Numbered from the stretch's first letter, positions 36,201-48,740 are shown. The stretch: DNA of 64,000 bases from Atopsyche davidsoni (GCA_022113835.1 JAILWY010000008.1:1232001-1296000); one strand, 5' to 3'. The notes: generated from the sequence alone by a model not told the origin. Program-made: numbers and translations.

Positions 36201-36789
36201 CCTTTATTAAACATTCTATTGAAATTCAGGAAAAACAATTCTATTGTTTTTATTATAAATAGAATATTTTTTCCTTGGTGTTATTTTCTAAATTGCTATC
36301 ACGAAATTATTTTATTATTTATGAATAAAATAATATTAATCAAATCAGTGTTTTATTTAACCGAGAACTTTTATAAATTAAGTCACCAACTGACGCTGTT
36401 GAAAATCTATGAAAAATTTATTTTATGTTGAGGTGGAGGTGAAAAAAAATTTTCAATGTATTTTTCCTATGACAAGTCCATTATAATGACTATGTTTTCC
36501 ATTCAGTAAAAATTAACACATTAATAAATTATTTATTATTCTTTGAATGTATATTATTAAAACTTAATTAAGAGTATAAGTTGACACGGTATCAATCAAA
36601 AATATAAATGTGCAATTATATTCATTTTTGAAATTTCAGTATCAAAGTGTCCTATTCTTGATGACAAAATATAATAATTATGCCAAAGTTGTATTATTCT
36701 ATGGGTTGGAATACCAATTTGTGTAGGATCGGCTCTTTTCAAAAAAGGCTTAATTCAAGAAAATAAAAGCAACATTGACACAAAATTAC

Positions 36790-37030
36790 AAAAACTTATC
36801 TACCGCACGGCATTAATTCCCTGCGGGGGCAAAATTAAATGGACAATGAACTATGGCAGTCGCGCTGTCGTCAGGGGTCACTTTACGGGCAGGGCTGGTT
36901 TTTACGGGGTTGTAAAAGCTACCCTCAGGACGTCCTGAGCCTACAGGCTGTTGTCAGGTGCCTACAAAATAAACAGAATTGGGTGGGCGGCAAGGGCGGC
37001 AGGACCGAAGCCTCAACCCCATCCTGAAAA
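36790..37030. promoter_or_regulatory. GC-rich island with perfect 16-bp palindrome
   Basis: CTCAGGACGTCCTGAG at 36924-36939 is a perfect palindrome. The surrounding block is G-rich, including GGGTGGGCGGCAAGGGCGGC. The short plus-strand frame 36839-37027 has no recognisable domain. It could be a regulatory island. Confidence 0.25.
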
Positions 37031-39250
37031 CACAGAACACTTGCCAAGAGATGGTTGAAATAGTTCACAATCTATAACTGTTTTTTGGTCAGCGAAAGCA
37101 AATATTTATCACAAAATTGAGTATTCAAGTTCATTTCAATGAATAATGGCACAAACCGTTAATTATAAACATCCGTCAGTGTTATTAATCTCTTCAATAT
37201 TTGCGTTGAATAAATATTTCCATTGAGATATTTTGTAAATATAAAAATATATATACAGATTGAACTGGAATATCCTTGTAATAAATAAACCAATATTCAA
37301 AGTAGTCTGTCGAAATAATTCCCATTTTAATAATATTTCCACGAAAAGTAATATGTTACAGCTCAACACGTGTTATGAAACTTTGTGTCGTGGTCAAGTG
37401 ACCATGTAGAATATAATTATATATTTAATATATGAAGATGATTATGTCATCACCGCATCTAGTCTAATTAAAAGTCTTTCATATTTGGATTATTAAATAA
37501 TATTTCCTTTAGTAAATAAAATTTTAATAGTAGGAAATAAAAAAATTAACAAATTGTTTGAAAGTCAAATGCCTTAAGTTTTTATAATAGAACGTAAAAA
37601 GATTTTACGATATAATATTTGGTTTTATTTATAGTTTACTAGAATTATAAAGGTTATCGTATCGTAACCACTATTATTTTTAAAATAATTAGAATCTCAC
37701 CGTTTTTTATATACAATGTTATTTTGTGATTTTTTATTCATTTGAATCTAAACAAGCAATAATACATCGTATTGTGTTTGACTTAACTGAAATATAAGTC
37801 AGTTGATAGTTATAGTTTTACGTGTATTGTATAAATTGAATTGGCTGCCTCATAGTTAAAGGCCATTTTTTATAATATAAATACATAACAGTAGTACTAA
37901 TAAAATAAGTTTTATCAAATTGCAAAAAATGACACTTGTTCTATATAAATAAGTTTACTCAAAGAGAAGCGACGTGGCATAAAATTTAAAAAAAAGTTTA
38001 TTGGAGGCATACTTCTTAAAATAAATACCACAGTTAAACATATTAAAATTTTCATTAATACTTTTTGATACTATCTTCGTTATGTTTCTAATAAATATTG
38101 GTTAATATTCACAACTGAATTAATTTAGCAGCCTAAAATATTTCTCACCTTTATTCCATTTCAGAATATGAGTTTCATCACGCTTAATAAATACCAACAA
38201 AACACCCCCTAAGCATTTCTCTTGCCTGACTTACAGCCAGCCACCCTTGGTTTAATATTTACACCTCAGAAGGGCGGGTTTATGTCCCAACATGACAATG
38301 GGGATGAAATCCGACATCCCTTACTACAGGTGACAATACTATAGGCAGGGTAGAACGTCTGTATTGATGACTTGAGGTAGAAAGGGAATTATATTGTGGA
38401 ATTTCAATTTAATAAAATAATATATATATTTGCATTAAATTTATTGTTTATTGGATTGTCAAAAATATATATAAACTATCGTTGAGGTTATATTTGTTTA
38501 TTAATCTTGTAATTTTTTTTACTATTACATAAAAAGGAAGCAAAGCCAAATTTAAAACTTCAAATTTTTACACGTTTATAAGAATCCATATCCATATTAA
38601 ATTTCTATATCCAAACTGGTTGATATTACCTTTCCAAAATATATAAACAACTGAATTAAAAATTGATAAAAAAAACAGATTTTGATTTTTTATGACTAGT
38701 GTTGAAAAAAATTAACAATAGTAATTGAAAATTATTTCAATTTAAATTCATTGTTTTTTTTTTATATGTATAATGTTTTTCTAAACATTTCATTACCAAA
38801 TACATAAGTTTTAAGTTGAATGTTACGCAAGTTATAAATAAACTTATTTCGCTATTAAAATAAGTGGTTTTTGCTGCCGTTTTATGTATGAACCTATATT
38901 CTAAGAAAAAATTGTGTACATAATAAGTTTTTGGGTAAACCTAGGGTTTCATAAATATTATATAATAACCTTTGCAAAAAAAAAATGTTGATAAAAATGG
39001 TTGTATCAATTTATGAATTGAATATATATGTATTCGTTTTATTTATTGTATGGTTCTGACGATTTAGACTAGGTACTTCAAGAGTTCGTAAATTCATCAA
39101 AATCATAAAAAATAACTCAAAGTAGAAAATTTTAATAACAGTCGCAGCACTTCTAACTACAAAGCCTGTAAAAAACCTACGAAAACATTTTTTTTTTATT
39201 TCTATATTGTGTTTTTTTAATAGAAATCGTAAATTAATTTTTAATTCCTA
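37031..39250. other. AT-rich non-coding stretch
   Basis: No gene recognised. A GC-richer island lies at about 38190-38350. Confidence 0.5.
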
Positions 39251-39610
39251 AAATTTCTGACGTCAGCATTAAAACCTTATAAAAATCGCTTCATCCAGCG
39301 ATTAAAAAGCAATGGAATGGCATGAATTGCGAAGGCTCTTAACGACCACCCCCCTTCGTTTTATTGGTGCAATCTGGAATTTCTCCCGCCGAGAAGGAAA
39401 CCGACTCTCATAAAGACGGACTTAAAATATGCGGAATCGAAGGTTTTTATTCTACCGAGACTTAACGTATGGCCGGAGCTTTCGATCAACTTTGTAACAG
39501 TGTGAATTTTCAGTTTTATTGCGAACAAGGAGCAATCGAAGTTTGAAATTTTAACTGCTTTTATTGCTTTTTCTATTTTATGATTGGTGCTTCTCATAAA
39601 AGCTCGCCGA
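39250..39610. promoter_or_regulatory. GC-richer island with CRE word
   Basis: TGACGTCA at 39258-39265 is directly followed by CATTAAAAC at 39267-39275. The open frame 39361-39597 (minus) lacks a domain. Candidate regulatory element by motif content. Confidence 0.25.
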
Positions 39611-39707
39611 CATTTGTTTTTTTTTTTTTTTTATTGAAATATTTTAATTTTCCGACTCGTTTCAGAAATATGATTGGTTGATTTGTATGATTATAAAAAT
39701 ATATATT

Positions 39708-40285
39708 TCTTGTTGAGGGACAAGGTATTTGATTAGTGAAGATCCATTATTGTAATGATAAAAAGTAACTTTATATTTTTGTCTTCACTTGGAGTTTATA
39801 AGAATTATTACTAATATGATTAAGCACATTAGATCATACATAGAGAATGATTTAAAGAAACTCTCAGAAAAATATCATCGTGATTTGTGTGGGATTTGAA
39901 CCCACATCCCCTGGCTTACATGGCCGGTGTACTAAGCCAGGGGATGTGGGTTCAAATCCAACACAAATCACGATGATATTTTTCTGAGAGTTTCTTTAAA
40001 TCATCTTCTATGTATGAACTAATGTGCCTAATCATATTAGTAATAATAGAATAAACCCGTAATGGGTAAAAAATACGCATCTGATTGACGTCCAATCCAA
40101 AAAATAGACATACGTTTACTATAATTATTTGCATAACTAGTTTCGACCCTATACACCGGGTCATCATCAGATGCATGACTAATCCGATGATGACCCGGTG
40201 TATAGGGCCGAAACTAGTTATGCAAATAATTCTAATAAACTCAAAGTGAAGACAAAAATACAAAGTTACTTTTTATCATTACAAT
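39708..40285. mobile_element. nested element: foldback SINE inserted in family A ribozyme repeat
   Basis: Outer family A arms are 39749-39800 and 40235-40285, about 51 bp and inverted. Between them lies a SINE palindrome with 115-bp arms (39804-39918 and 39933-40047) and a 14-nt loop. The SINE 3' part then ends AAAATAGACATAC, followed by the ribozyme part (40121-40230). Near-identical 16-bp sequences flank the SINE (GTTTATAAGAATTATT and GTTTACTATAATTATT). The uninterrupted form of that site (GTTTATTAGAATTATT, reverse strand) survives in the right arm at 40225-40240. This shows insertion of the SINE into a pre-existing family A copy. Confidence 0.8.
40130..40175 (-). ncRNA. candidate type I hammerhead ribozyme, copy 3
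   Basis: On the minus strand: stem I TGCAT, core CTGATGA, an extra T, stem II GACCC/GGGTC around the loop GGTGTATA, GAAA, mini stem III AC-TA-GT, T17, stem I ATGCA. Stem I pairs at all five positions. Predicted cleavage is between 40135 and 40134. This is the best-preserved copy in the window. An inverted partner at 40184-40224 on the plus strand has CCGATGA instead of CTGATGA and lacks the 5' strand of stem I. The extra T before stem II is the one departure from the canonical fold. Confidence 0.65.
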
Positions 40286-40289
40286 ATAT

Positions 40290-43200
40290 ATTTCTGTTAT
40301 AATTGTTATTTTATGTTTATCTATATTATGTAACGTTGATTACCGTTATTTATAAAAAAAAGGCTTTGAGATATGTTTGGGCAGTAAAAGCTTATCATAT
40401 CTGAAATACGTTGTAATAGAAAATCTATACACGATTACTGAAGATGTAATCCTTAGATATTTCGGGCACGCTACTGGCCCATAGGATTATATCCATGGAA
40501 ATGGCCGTCTGTTGTACCAGCACGAAAGCTGAGAAGCAAACACAGCCTTCCCCGAAGCGACTATCGGCCATCAGCTGGAGGACCAGAACTGCCGATCTAT
40601 CCAGGGGTTATTACAACTTTGGTGAATTGGTGTTGATCCAATAAAATTAATGTTATTATGTTGAATCAATACACACATATTACATAGCTTTTGTGTATAC
40701 TCTACAAACTGAAACTTTTTTATTATTTCATGAAAAAAATATTTTTTGAGTTTAACTATTGAATCAATACAATAAATATCATTGAGCTTATGTGATATCT
40801 TAAAAGAGTTTTTTAAAATAATTTATATTAAACTTTTGTTTGCTGAATATCGGTGTTAAGGTAGTAGTAATAATGTATTATTTTATTGAAATAATAAGAA
40901 ATAACAGGTTTTATTAACAAGATACAATCTGTTTAATTTGGTTTTATGACAAAATTTAAAAAAATGGTATCATTAATATTTACGACAGTTTGGAGGTATT
41001 TTGAATCGCCCATCAAGTATTCAGTGAGTTTAAATTATGTACTTATAAATAAAAATGTTTATTAGTTGTATTCTGAAGAAATATGGACATCATTAAAGCA
41101 GCAATAAAAATAATGAAATAATAATCGAAGTTTTGAAATATTATACAAAGTGTCACAATAATAATTGTTAGGCTTTTAACGTATCATATTATTAATTTTA
41201 TTGATCTGAATAGGTTTTATATCACAGTGGAATAGGTTTTATATCATGTTTATACATTTCTTCTATCACACCTCTCGTAATAAACGAGAAAATAAACATT
41301 TATTTCAGTCATCTACAGCATATTTGTACTAAAATAAATCTTTATGAGAATTTGATGAAAATTTATTGAATGTAAATAATCAACTGTTCAAAAAAAATGT
41401 ATTTTACTTTAAGTGAAAATACGTTTTACGTAAATAAAATATAAAAAAGTTGAAATAAATCTACGCCAATATCTGAATACAAGTTGAACGCAAACATAAC
41501 CTGTTATTTGGTAACCAAAAAAAACCTTATAATAAAGCTTACATCTAGCCATAATAAATTAACATTATATTTTTTTTACAATTTGAGAGAAAGCCAATAT
41601 AACCAAGTCACGAAATCTAACCAGAAGGTCATCTTTTGTGATATTGTCAGGCATCCAGATTTAGACCTCATACCGACTCGACTGAGCCATGCTTCAAGAG
41701 TCGGTTCTGACCTTTGAAAATATGGAGGGTCCATAAAACTTCAAGTTACTCAGGTACTTCGGCCCCTGTAGCAATTAAATCAGTTCGAGGTAAAAATGGA
41801 AATACGAGGCAGCGGGTACTTCGTAGGAATAAAAATGTTTTAACTCCGTAATTCAGAGGTTTTTATTATTTTTTTTTTCAGGTAAAGCTCTCGTAAGGTT
41901 GTAAACGTAATGTGGACTGAATCTCTTAAACCGCAATATCGTAATTAACTGAAAATTTCCGCAAATAATATTAAGCCTTCCATGTGCATTTATTTAATTT
42001 ATTACATCAATAATACTCGTGCTATGGGCAAATATGCAGTGTATTTTGAAATTTTATTTTTTAATTTAAGACTTGTCAATAAAACATTAATTTTATTAAA
42101 TATATTTAACATTACATATAATATCACAATTATAAAAACAAGGTTAGAGTTGTGAGTAAAAAATAAAAATTGCTTATTGAATTGAATATTTATTTAAATT
42201 GAAAAAATACACAAAGACGAATGTCCTTAGGTCTCAACAATTAAAAAAATTTTTTTTTTTAATTTTATACTACTTTAAGTGTGTCATTATAAAAGAAGAA
42301 TCTTAAAATTTTGCAAACACTCTTGTTAAGATACCAGAAGGATGATCGTGTTTTTTACAACTCTTGTTCAAACAGCCATAAACCTCAGAAAATTTAATGT
42401 CGCCTACATCGGGTTTGTTTTGAACAATCTGGGGGTGTAATCGGCTCGTTAAACTTGTATAAAAGCCGAAGATCTTTTTAAAACTTCATAACACTAACAG
42501 GTTAAGTGATAAAATATCCGTAGTGACTTCAACCTCCTTAAAAGTGAATTACCCATGAACGTATATATAACATAACATAATGCATGATTTATATGTTTTT
42601 GATCCTTCACATGATATCTTTCTCATTGATAAGCCCTGCGTTTTTCTTAATACAATTTATCATAATGCAGACATTTTGGGAGGAGTTAATATTTATATTA
42701 AAAATGGTGTCGTGGCACAAGTTCCGGTTTTAAAAATGGGACCTAGGTCTGCCAGGGGACGTTTAACATATGGTTTAATATTTCCCAGTAGACAGTGGAA
42801 GGGTTGTGCGAGTAAATACGGCCTTCGAAGGCATAAATAAAAAGCAGTCTTTCCCATTTTTCAGCAAAAAGTAATTGAGGCTCAATCCTGAAGTTTATCA
42901 CAGCAGCTGGGTGTTCTCTGTTGATGTATTCATAGTGAGTATTGTTTTTTTCCATGCCATATATATCGCTCTGATTAAGTAGAGTTTGATCCTTTTTTAT
43001 GTGCTATTAGACAAATGACAAAACTGCTGGTTTTTAAAAAAGATTTGATGTAATTTTCAGTTTTTTTTAGGTAAAAATATTTTATGAATTATCAAAATAT
43101 TTTTTTATTAAAATAAATCAATAAACAGACAACTGTATCACAACAATTTTGTTTATTTATCAAATGTCCATTAAACTTAAAAATTATTAAATTATACAGC

Positions 43201-44030
43201 AAAAATTCAGTTTTGATGTAGTTTCTAGTAATCTTTTTAATTACCAGACTCGCAAAGGATTGTAGTTTTACAATTCCGTTTTTATTCCAAAAAGTAGTTA
43301 TTTACTGTTTAGTAAATAAGATATAGAATATTTTTTATCTTGCACAAACAATAAATGGTTTATTTTCAATTTGAATAGAAAATAACATGAATTCGATTTT
43401 GGTGGAAATTGTATTAATACATCAGTCGTAAAGCGTTATGTCACGTTTTAGCATTTTAAATGTTTCAACTATTTGGTATTGGAACTAATTACATAATTAA
43501 GGGATTAAGTTAAGATGGCGTCAATATTGGCACCAATCACATGAAACCTTAAAAAGTAACTAAGCAACAAAACTTTCAAAAAGCAAGTAGTTTTAATAAC
43601 GATATCCTTCATACAAATCTAAATTAAACAAAACTACAAACTAGATTTATCTCGATCATATAAGCGAGTTAATAAATAATTATCAAGTAATATAAGTACT
43701 TCGATTACACACTTGTTTATAAGGACCCGGGGACCCACTACACTATTTTCCCCTTAGAAAACCATAAACACTAGCTCAGCATGAATATATGTTCAGTGAA
43801 ATGTTCGCCAAGCCCCTTTAAGGAGAGGCACTCGATGAAAATATAACGAGTTAATACTTTCCTCAGATAAAAAGTGTGGGTTAAAATCCCAAAAGGGTCA
43901 TGGAATATCTTTTGTAAAAAAATGATTTCGTGTGTGAATAGATAACCTTTATTCAACAATCTTTTGGGTGTATCAGGTCAGAATATACATAAAACAGATC
44001 CTGTTTTCAAAATAATAATCATTAGATGGA
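40290..44030. other. mostly AT-rich non-coding stretch
   Basis: GC-richer patches lie at 40440-40640, 41640-41770, 42340-42450 and 42700-42830. In the first, one frame reads ILRYFGHATGP, which faintly resembles LINE C-termini but is too short to call. The plus-strand frame at 42580-42840 has no recognisable domain. Confidence 0.4.
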
Positions 44031-44360
44031 TAAATAAGCCTTGAATGGTGCGTTGAACAATATTCGCCAAAATAACCCCCCCGAAGCAATAAAGGGGGAC
44101 CATTATCTTTAATTACAAAATACGAGCGCCATTAAAACCTGTAGTCTATTAACATGAGTCATTTCACAGTGTAAATCATTCACGGAAACAAAAAAACACC
44201 CCTTATCCGGGGGCTGGTCGAGACCGCGAGTCAATGACATAAATTTACTGTTTCGGTAAACAACGCACCCCGACTGATTGGCTGGAAAGATATTGGACGA
44301 GGCTGTGATCTGCTGTGGTTATTTACCATTCTGAAGGGATGGGATACAAAAATCCAGAAG
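44030..44360. promoter_or_regulatory. GC-richer island
   Basis: Contains CCCCCCCGAAGC-type runs and CATTAAAAC at 44130-44138. The minus-strand frame 44231-44413 has no domain. Candidate regulatory sequence from composition only. Confidence 0.25.
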
Positions 44361-44749
44361 ATCCATCTTGCTGGAAAAAATTTGAAAGAGATAGAAAAAA
44401 AGAGGATTCGCATTATTAAATTGTATTATATTGTTTGATTAAATGTTATTATAAAATAGATAGAATATGTAAAAAAAAATTATCAAGATTTCAAAGAAAA
44501 GCAACCTTTGTTTTTTAGAAATTCTATTGCTTGCTTTTAATTTCTTCCGGTACTCATTTTTTTATTTACTTCAATCCAATTGCGGCCCATGGCGCTTGTA
44601 TAGAAGTGTCGTTTATAGTCTCTACTTTCAGATTATCTGAGTATGAATAACTCTTGATCGGATAATACGGATAAAGTACATAATATGAGTTTTTTTCGGG
44701 ATTTACAAGATAATGTATGAAGAAACTCTCAGCACTGAATCGATAGAAT

Positions 44750-45880
44750 CTTTCGAAGAGCTTTCAGCGACTCTCTCCGCCTAATGAGGGACATGAATTT
44801 GCTCCGGCACTAGCGGTCGAAGGCTTCTATTGGGAGGCCATTTGGGCAATCGAGATTTGGTATTTCCTCGATTTTCCGTATTATTAAAGCTTTTCCGGTA
44901 GGATGTGGCGTGATTTCTGGATATTACAGCGAGGGAGAAGAAAATAAGTATGACAGGATGCGGCCGATGGAGAGAAGTATTATAAAAAAAGGCGATGGGA
45001 AAATTGGAAATGCAGGGTAAGTAGCTGGTTTTAAAAAATACTTTCTGATTTGCTTTGCTATTAAATAAACATTGAGATAACAAGTATTATTTTTCTTTTT
45101 CTTTAAAAGATTCAAAATTTTATTTATTGTTTAAAGAGTGTTTTTTTAATAAACGTTCATATAAATTTTTTTTGTTAGCATACCTATAAAATTACCAAAA
45201 AATATGTGATATTAATCGTATTTAATTAAAAAAACATTTTATGGTTAAAAAAAACAATTAATATCAATAAATGTATTGTATATGATTATTGGTATAAAAC
45301 ATAACTTTTTGACCTTGTGAAAATAATACGCAATTGAACTTTATTATTACTAATTTTGTGAACTAACAAAATTTTAAAAAAAATCAGTCAAACGAATAAA
45401 GAGCCAAACCATAAATATTTCTATAACGTAAAAATACTATTGTTACGCTTCGACATTGACCAACTTGGCGATATTTTTAGTAAGAAAAAACAATTTTTCC
45501 GATGATAATTTTAAGTTGTATTCAACATTTTCTTTGCGTTAGTAATATTTTTTTCATTTGATCTACAAAATGGATAAATACGTCTACAGAGAACAAAACA
45601 AAATATCGATAAGCACCTTTGCTGACAGGTGTGTTTTTTTATAAAGGTCCCTTGTGCTGATAGGGTGCTTTGCTAACTAAGCCTTCAGAGCGTTGCAATT
45701 TAGATCTGAATTAATCGTCGACAGCCATAACTCAGCGATGCTTCTGTCGAGGGGGTTGAATGCAATCTGGTTGTATCTCCTGGGGCATTCGAGCTACACT
45801 GTGATGTTCGCAGCCCTTGAGACCCACCCTTAATTGGATATTCAAATCGAAGGGGTGTGTTAACGGCGCAAAAACTGGAA
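44750..45880. other. alternating GC-richer and AT-rich non-coding DNA
   Basis: GC-richer patches lie at 44750-45020 and 45630-45870. Overlapping minus-strand frames near 44781-45115 show no domain. Confidence 0.35.
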
Positions 45881-46078
45881 CCAAATACTTTTATGAGATT
45901 ATTATGCGATTGATTTTGATGATTCAGGTACTTTTTTATTCCATTTAATTTTTATTTTTTGAACAGACATTTTCGAAGTCATTTCAAAAACGATTCACGA
46001 TTTCAAAAATATTTGTGTACAATATTATAGAAATTTATTAAAACTACCTTATATAAATTTTAGCTTATTTGCTTTTCT

Positions 46079-46080
<2 letters not shown>

Positions 46081-46149
<69 letters not shown>
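46081..46149. repeat. microsatellite (AT)n
   Basis: About 34 uninterrupted AT units. It abuts the 3' end of the mariner fragment, whose terminal repeat begins near 46159. Confidence 0.95.
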
Positions 46150-46153
<4 letters not shown>

Positions 46154-46158
46154 TATAT

Positions 46159-46370
46159 TAGCTGTACAAATAAGTTGTCAAGTTTGACGACTTATTGTGA
46201 AATAATTGTTACAAGTTCATTTTTCAAAGTATTTTCCATCGCTAGCCACTACTTTTTCCCGTCTTTCTGGCAATTTTCGGATACCATCTCGAAAAAACGA
46301 TGTGTCTTTTGATGCAATCCATGAATCGATCTAATTTTTGGACTTCTTCAAAAGAGCGGAAGTGCTGACC
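46159..46370 (-). pseudogene. mariner transposase C-terminal fragment and 3' end
   Basis: On the minus strand, GQHFRSFEEV leads, after a one-base frameshift, into IDSWIASKDTSFFRDGIRKL and then PERREKVVASDGKYFEK with a stop at 46217. This is the characteristic C-terminus of mariner (DD34D) transposases. The sequence from the stop to about 46159 is probably the 3' untranslated region and terminal repeat (minus strand end GTACAGCTA). The catalytic core and N-terminus are missing. Only about 50 of roughly 345 residues remain. Confidence 0.85.
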
Positions 46371-46539
46371 TTAAATGCATGCGTCATCGACAAAAACAAA
46401 AAAAAAATATATATATATATACACATATATATATTTATAAATAAAGACAGTCTTCTGTTTCTATAATCCAGCATAACAGGCGCCAATTTCACGGTCGAAT
46501 GGCTGCAATTTGAAGCAAAGTTTTCCTTTATTTTTGCTA

Positions 46540-46650
46540 AAAAAATAAAAGACTGCCTGAAATCTCGCCCAGGGCATCGAACCCGACGTTTACACATTGT
46601 TGGTCCGGCGACGGTAACGAACGGGCAACGAGATGGATAAAGCAGTGATA
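46540..46650 (-). repeat. possible tRNA-derived SINE head
   Basis: The minus strand has GGGTTCGATGCCC, a good B box, with GC-rich sequence about 40 nt upstream that could be a decayed A box. The isotype cannot be assigned. The minus-strand open frame 46331-46681 runs through it and is not a recognised protein. Confidence 0.35.
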
Positions 46651-46999
46651 AAAGTGAACAGTGTTTAGTGCGACATCCCAAGCCGAATTTTCCGGCGTGT
46701 TACCTCCACATGATGAATGGGATCCTTTTTAATATACTGAATTAATATATTTTTTCAACAGTTTATTTTTTTAGAAGTAAATATTTAGAAACAAGCGAAA
46801 ATATAAGTTCAAACCAAATCAATAAATATTTTTTTATAATGAATCCCATGAAATCTTCATACACTTTTTATCAGGTTCAAGTCAATTTTTAACATTAGAT
46901 TTCAAACTCACACCCTTATCTGATTCATTATTATTATTATGGATCAACCTTTTTTATTGTGTTTATTTTAAATGACGTTATTAATAACTTAAATGTCTT

Positions 47000-47170
47000 C
47001 AAAATATTGGTGAGTAAGGAAGGCTTAAACGGACCTCTGAAAGCTCCGCACAGTAGCAGCCATTGATCAGTTAATGCCGCCTCACAAACCCAACCCCTGG
47101 CTTATTACCTCAACGTACACTTTTTACTGAAATTCTGCCTCACCAACCCTCCTTTGTGTATTGAGACATT
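47000..47170. other. GC-richer non-coding patch
   Basis: Higher G+C with C-rich words and GTTAATGCC. No gene, repeat or RNA recognised. Confidence 0.25.
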
Positions 47171-47285
47171 GTTCTATAGCTCAATCGAATACTATGACTA
47201 AATATTGTGACAATTATTTTATATTCAAAAATATTTGGATTTCTCAGCGTTTCAGGCTTGAATCAATAACTTCAAGCTTTTTGGG

Positions 47286-47300
47286 TTAGGTTAGGTTAGG
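47286..47300 (+). repeat. (TTAGG)3, interstitial telomere-type repeat
   Basis: Three tandem TTAGG units, the ancestral arthropod telomere repeat. Too short to mark a real telomere. Confidence 0.7.
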
Positions 47301-47765
47301 AGTCAAATAAAAAAAATTATTTATTAAATAAAATACACAGATTTTTATGAAAGGCTTATTAAAATAATAGGAATATCAAAAGAGCCGCGTGCCCTAACAA
47401 GGGTCCGGTCTCGGTTTCATCAAACACTCTGGTTTTCTTTCATCTTGTGGTTTGAACTCCAAAGCAAAGGTCAGCGTGGGTCACATAAATAAAAATAAAA
47501 TAAAAAAAGGCGTGGGTATAAAAACTGCGATGACTTATGGTATGAATGTGGCGCAGTGTTGACCTGTTTTTTGAACCTTCTTTATAGTTATATATGTTTA
47601 TGAAAAAAAGACGTTAAATTTGTAATTGTAGAGTCTAAATTCAATCACAAATACAACTTTTCTTGAAACTGTGAAGACGAAATGAAAACAGAAAATTATA
47701 AACTATAATATTCGTCAACGCATTTCATCATTTATGAACAATCGAGATCTAAATTATATAAACCC

Positions 47766-47783
47766 ACACACACACACACACAC
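47766..47783. repeat. microsatellite (CA)n
   Basis: About nine CA units, followed by a short TA-rich tract. Confidence 0.9.
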
Positions 47784-48312
47784 GTATATACTCATATATA
47801 TATAATAGACTTCCGTTTTCAAAGTAAGCAAATACTAGTTCTTGCAAAGAAGTGTCTTTCAAGAGAACCTAAAAACATAATTGATTGAGAAACAGTGATC
47901 TTATTTTCTAATTGGTGAAAGTACCTTTGTATTAATATAACTGTGTTTGTCAGAAACCAAGATATTTATCGTATTATCTTCAACAAAGGTTTATTAAAGC
48001 GTCAAGTCAGAAGAGTAAATAATAATATCCCATACAGAAGAGCCTCTCTATTCCAATACTAACTAAACCTGACATTTTGACATTTGATCACTGAGGGGAT
48101 GCTGTTTATTGTAATTTATTTTGAGCACTACCCTATATTTCTGACGCTTATCATCCTGATCCTATAAAATCGTATATCTTCCTTGTATTTATTGGATTTC
48201 TCAGGCTTTTATGTTGGTATCAACCCAATTTATATATTTATATAAGTATGGCTTTCACATATACTCTGAGGCACTTGAACAAGTGATAATTTTCTTTTTT
48301 GTTTATAACATA

Positions 48313-48540
48313 AAGTGTCCCAAAATTAACGCAAGATTTGAATTAGTCGTCATTTTTGCAGTAAAGTTTTGGGAACACCAGCTGACAGTTTAGGGTTAGT
48401 AAAAATGGAGGTTACACGATAGAACAACGTGTCTTCATTATTAAACAATATTTTTAAAATAATGAAAGCTTGGCAGCTTTTTAAAGCTTTACTGCAAAAA
48501 TGGCGACAAATTCAAATCATGCGGTAATTTTGGGACACTC
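48313..48540 (+). mobile_element. 228-bp internally deleted Tc1/mariner-type transposon
   Basis: Terminal inverted repeats of about 53 bp start AAGTGTCCCAAAATTA and end TAATTTTGGGACACTC, with only a few mismatches. TA dinucleotides flank both ends (48311-48312 and 48541-48542). Between the repeats, a plus-strand frame near 48415-48478 reads YTIEQRVFIIKQYF, a stop, then NNESLAA. This resembles the first helix-turn-helix of Tc1/mariner-superfamily transposases. The catalytic domain is deleted, so it depended on a helper copy. Confidence 0.85.
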
Positions 48541-48740
48541 TATATATATAATTTGAAGCTACATAAAATACTTGCGTGTAAAGATTTAAACTATGGCTCA
48601 CATGCTAGACATGAAGGTCCGAATACTATCAGTGATAAACGTTCTCAATGATCGTTGGTTTATTTTATTGCTTTATTTTTGAAATAAGATAATTAAATTG
48701 ATAATGATTAAGTAAATTTTTTCAAATATTAAAAAATAAT

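Noticed and set aside
27833..40047. CRISPR-like spaced repeats
   Set aside because: The repeated blocks are SINE and family A copies at irregular distances in both orientations. There are no regularly spaced short repeats, and the sequence is eukaryotic.
39952..40263. 103-codon minus-strand open frame
   Set aside because: It overlaps the foldback SINE and ribozyme palindrome, so the frame is produced by repeat sequence.
40440..40640. Possible LINE C-terminal relic (ILRYFGHATGP)
   Set aside because: Only one short block resembles the family, and the following sequence does not continue it in any frame.
42580..42840. 86-codon plus-strand open frame starting near ATGCATGATTTATATG
   Set aside because: No domain; the overlapping minus-strand frame is of similar length, which argues for chance.
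46331..46681. Minus-strand 116-codon open frame
   Set aside because: It runs through the wrong frame of the mariner fragment, a low-complexity ATATAT tract and a tRNA-like segment. No domain recognised.
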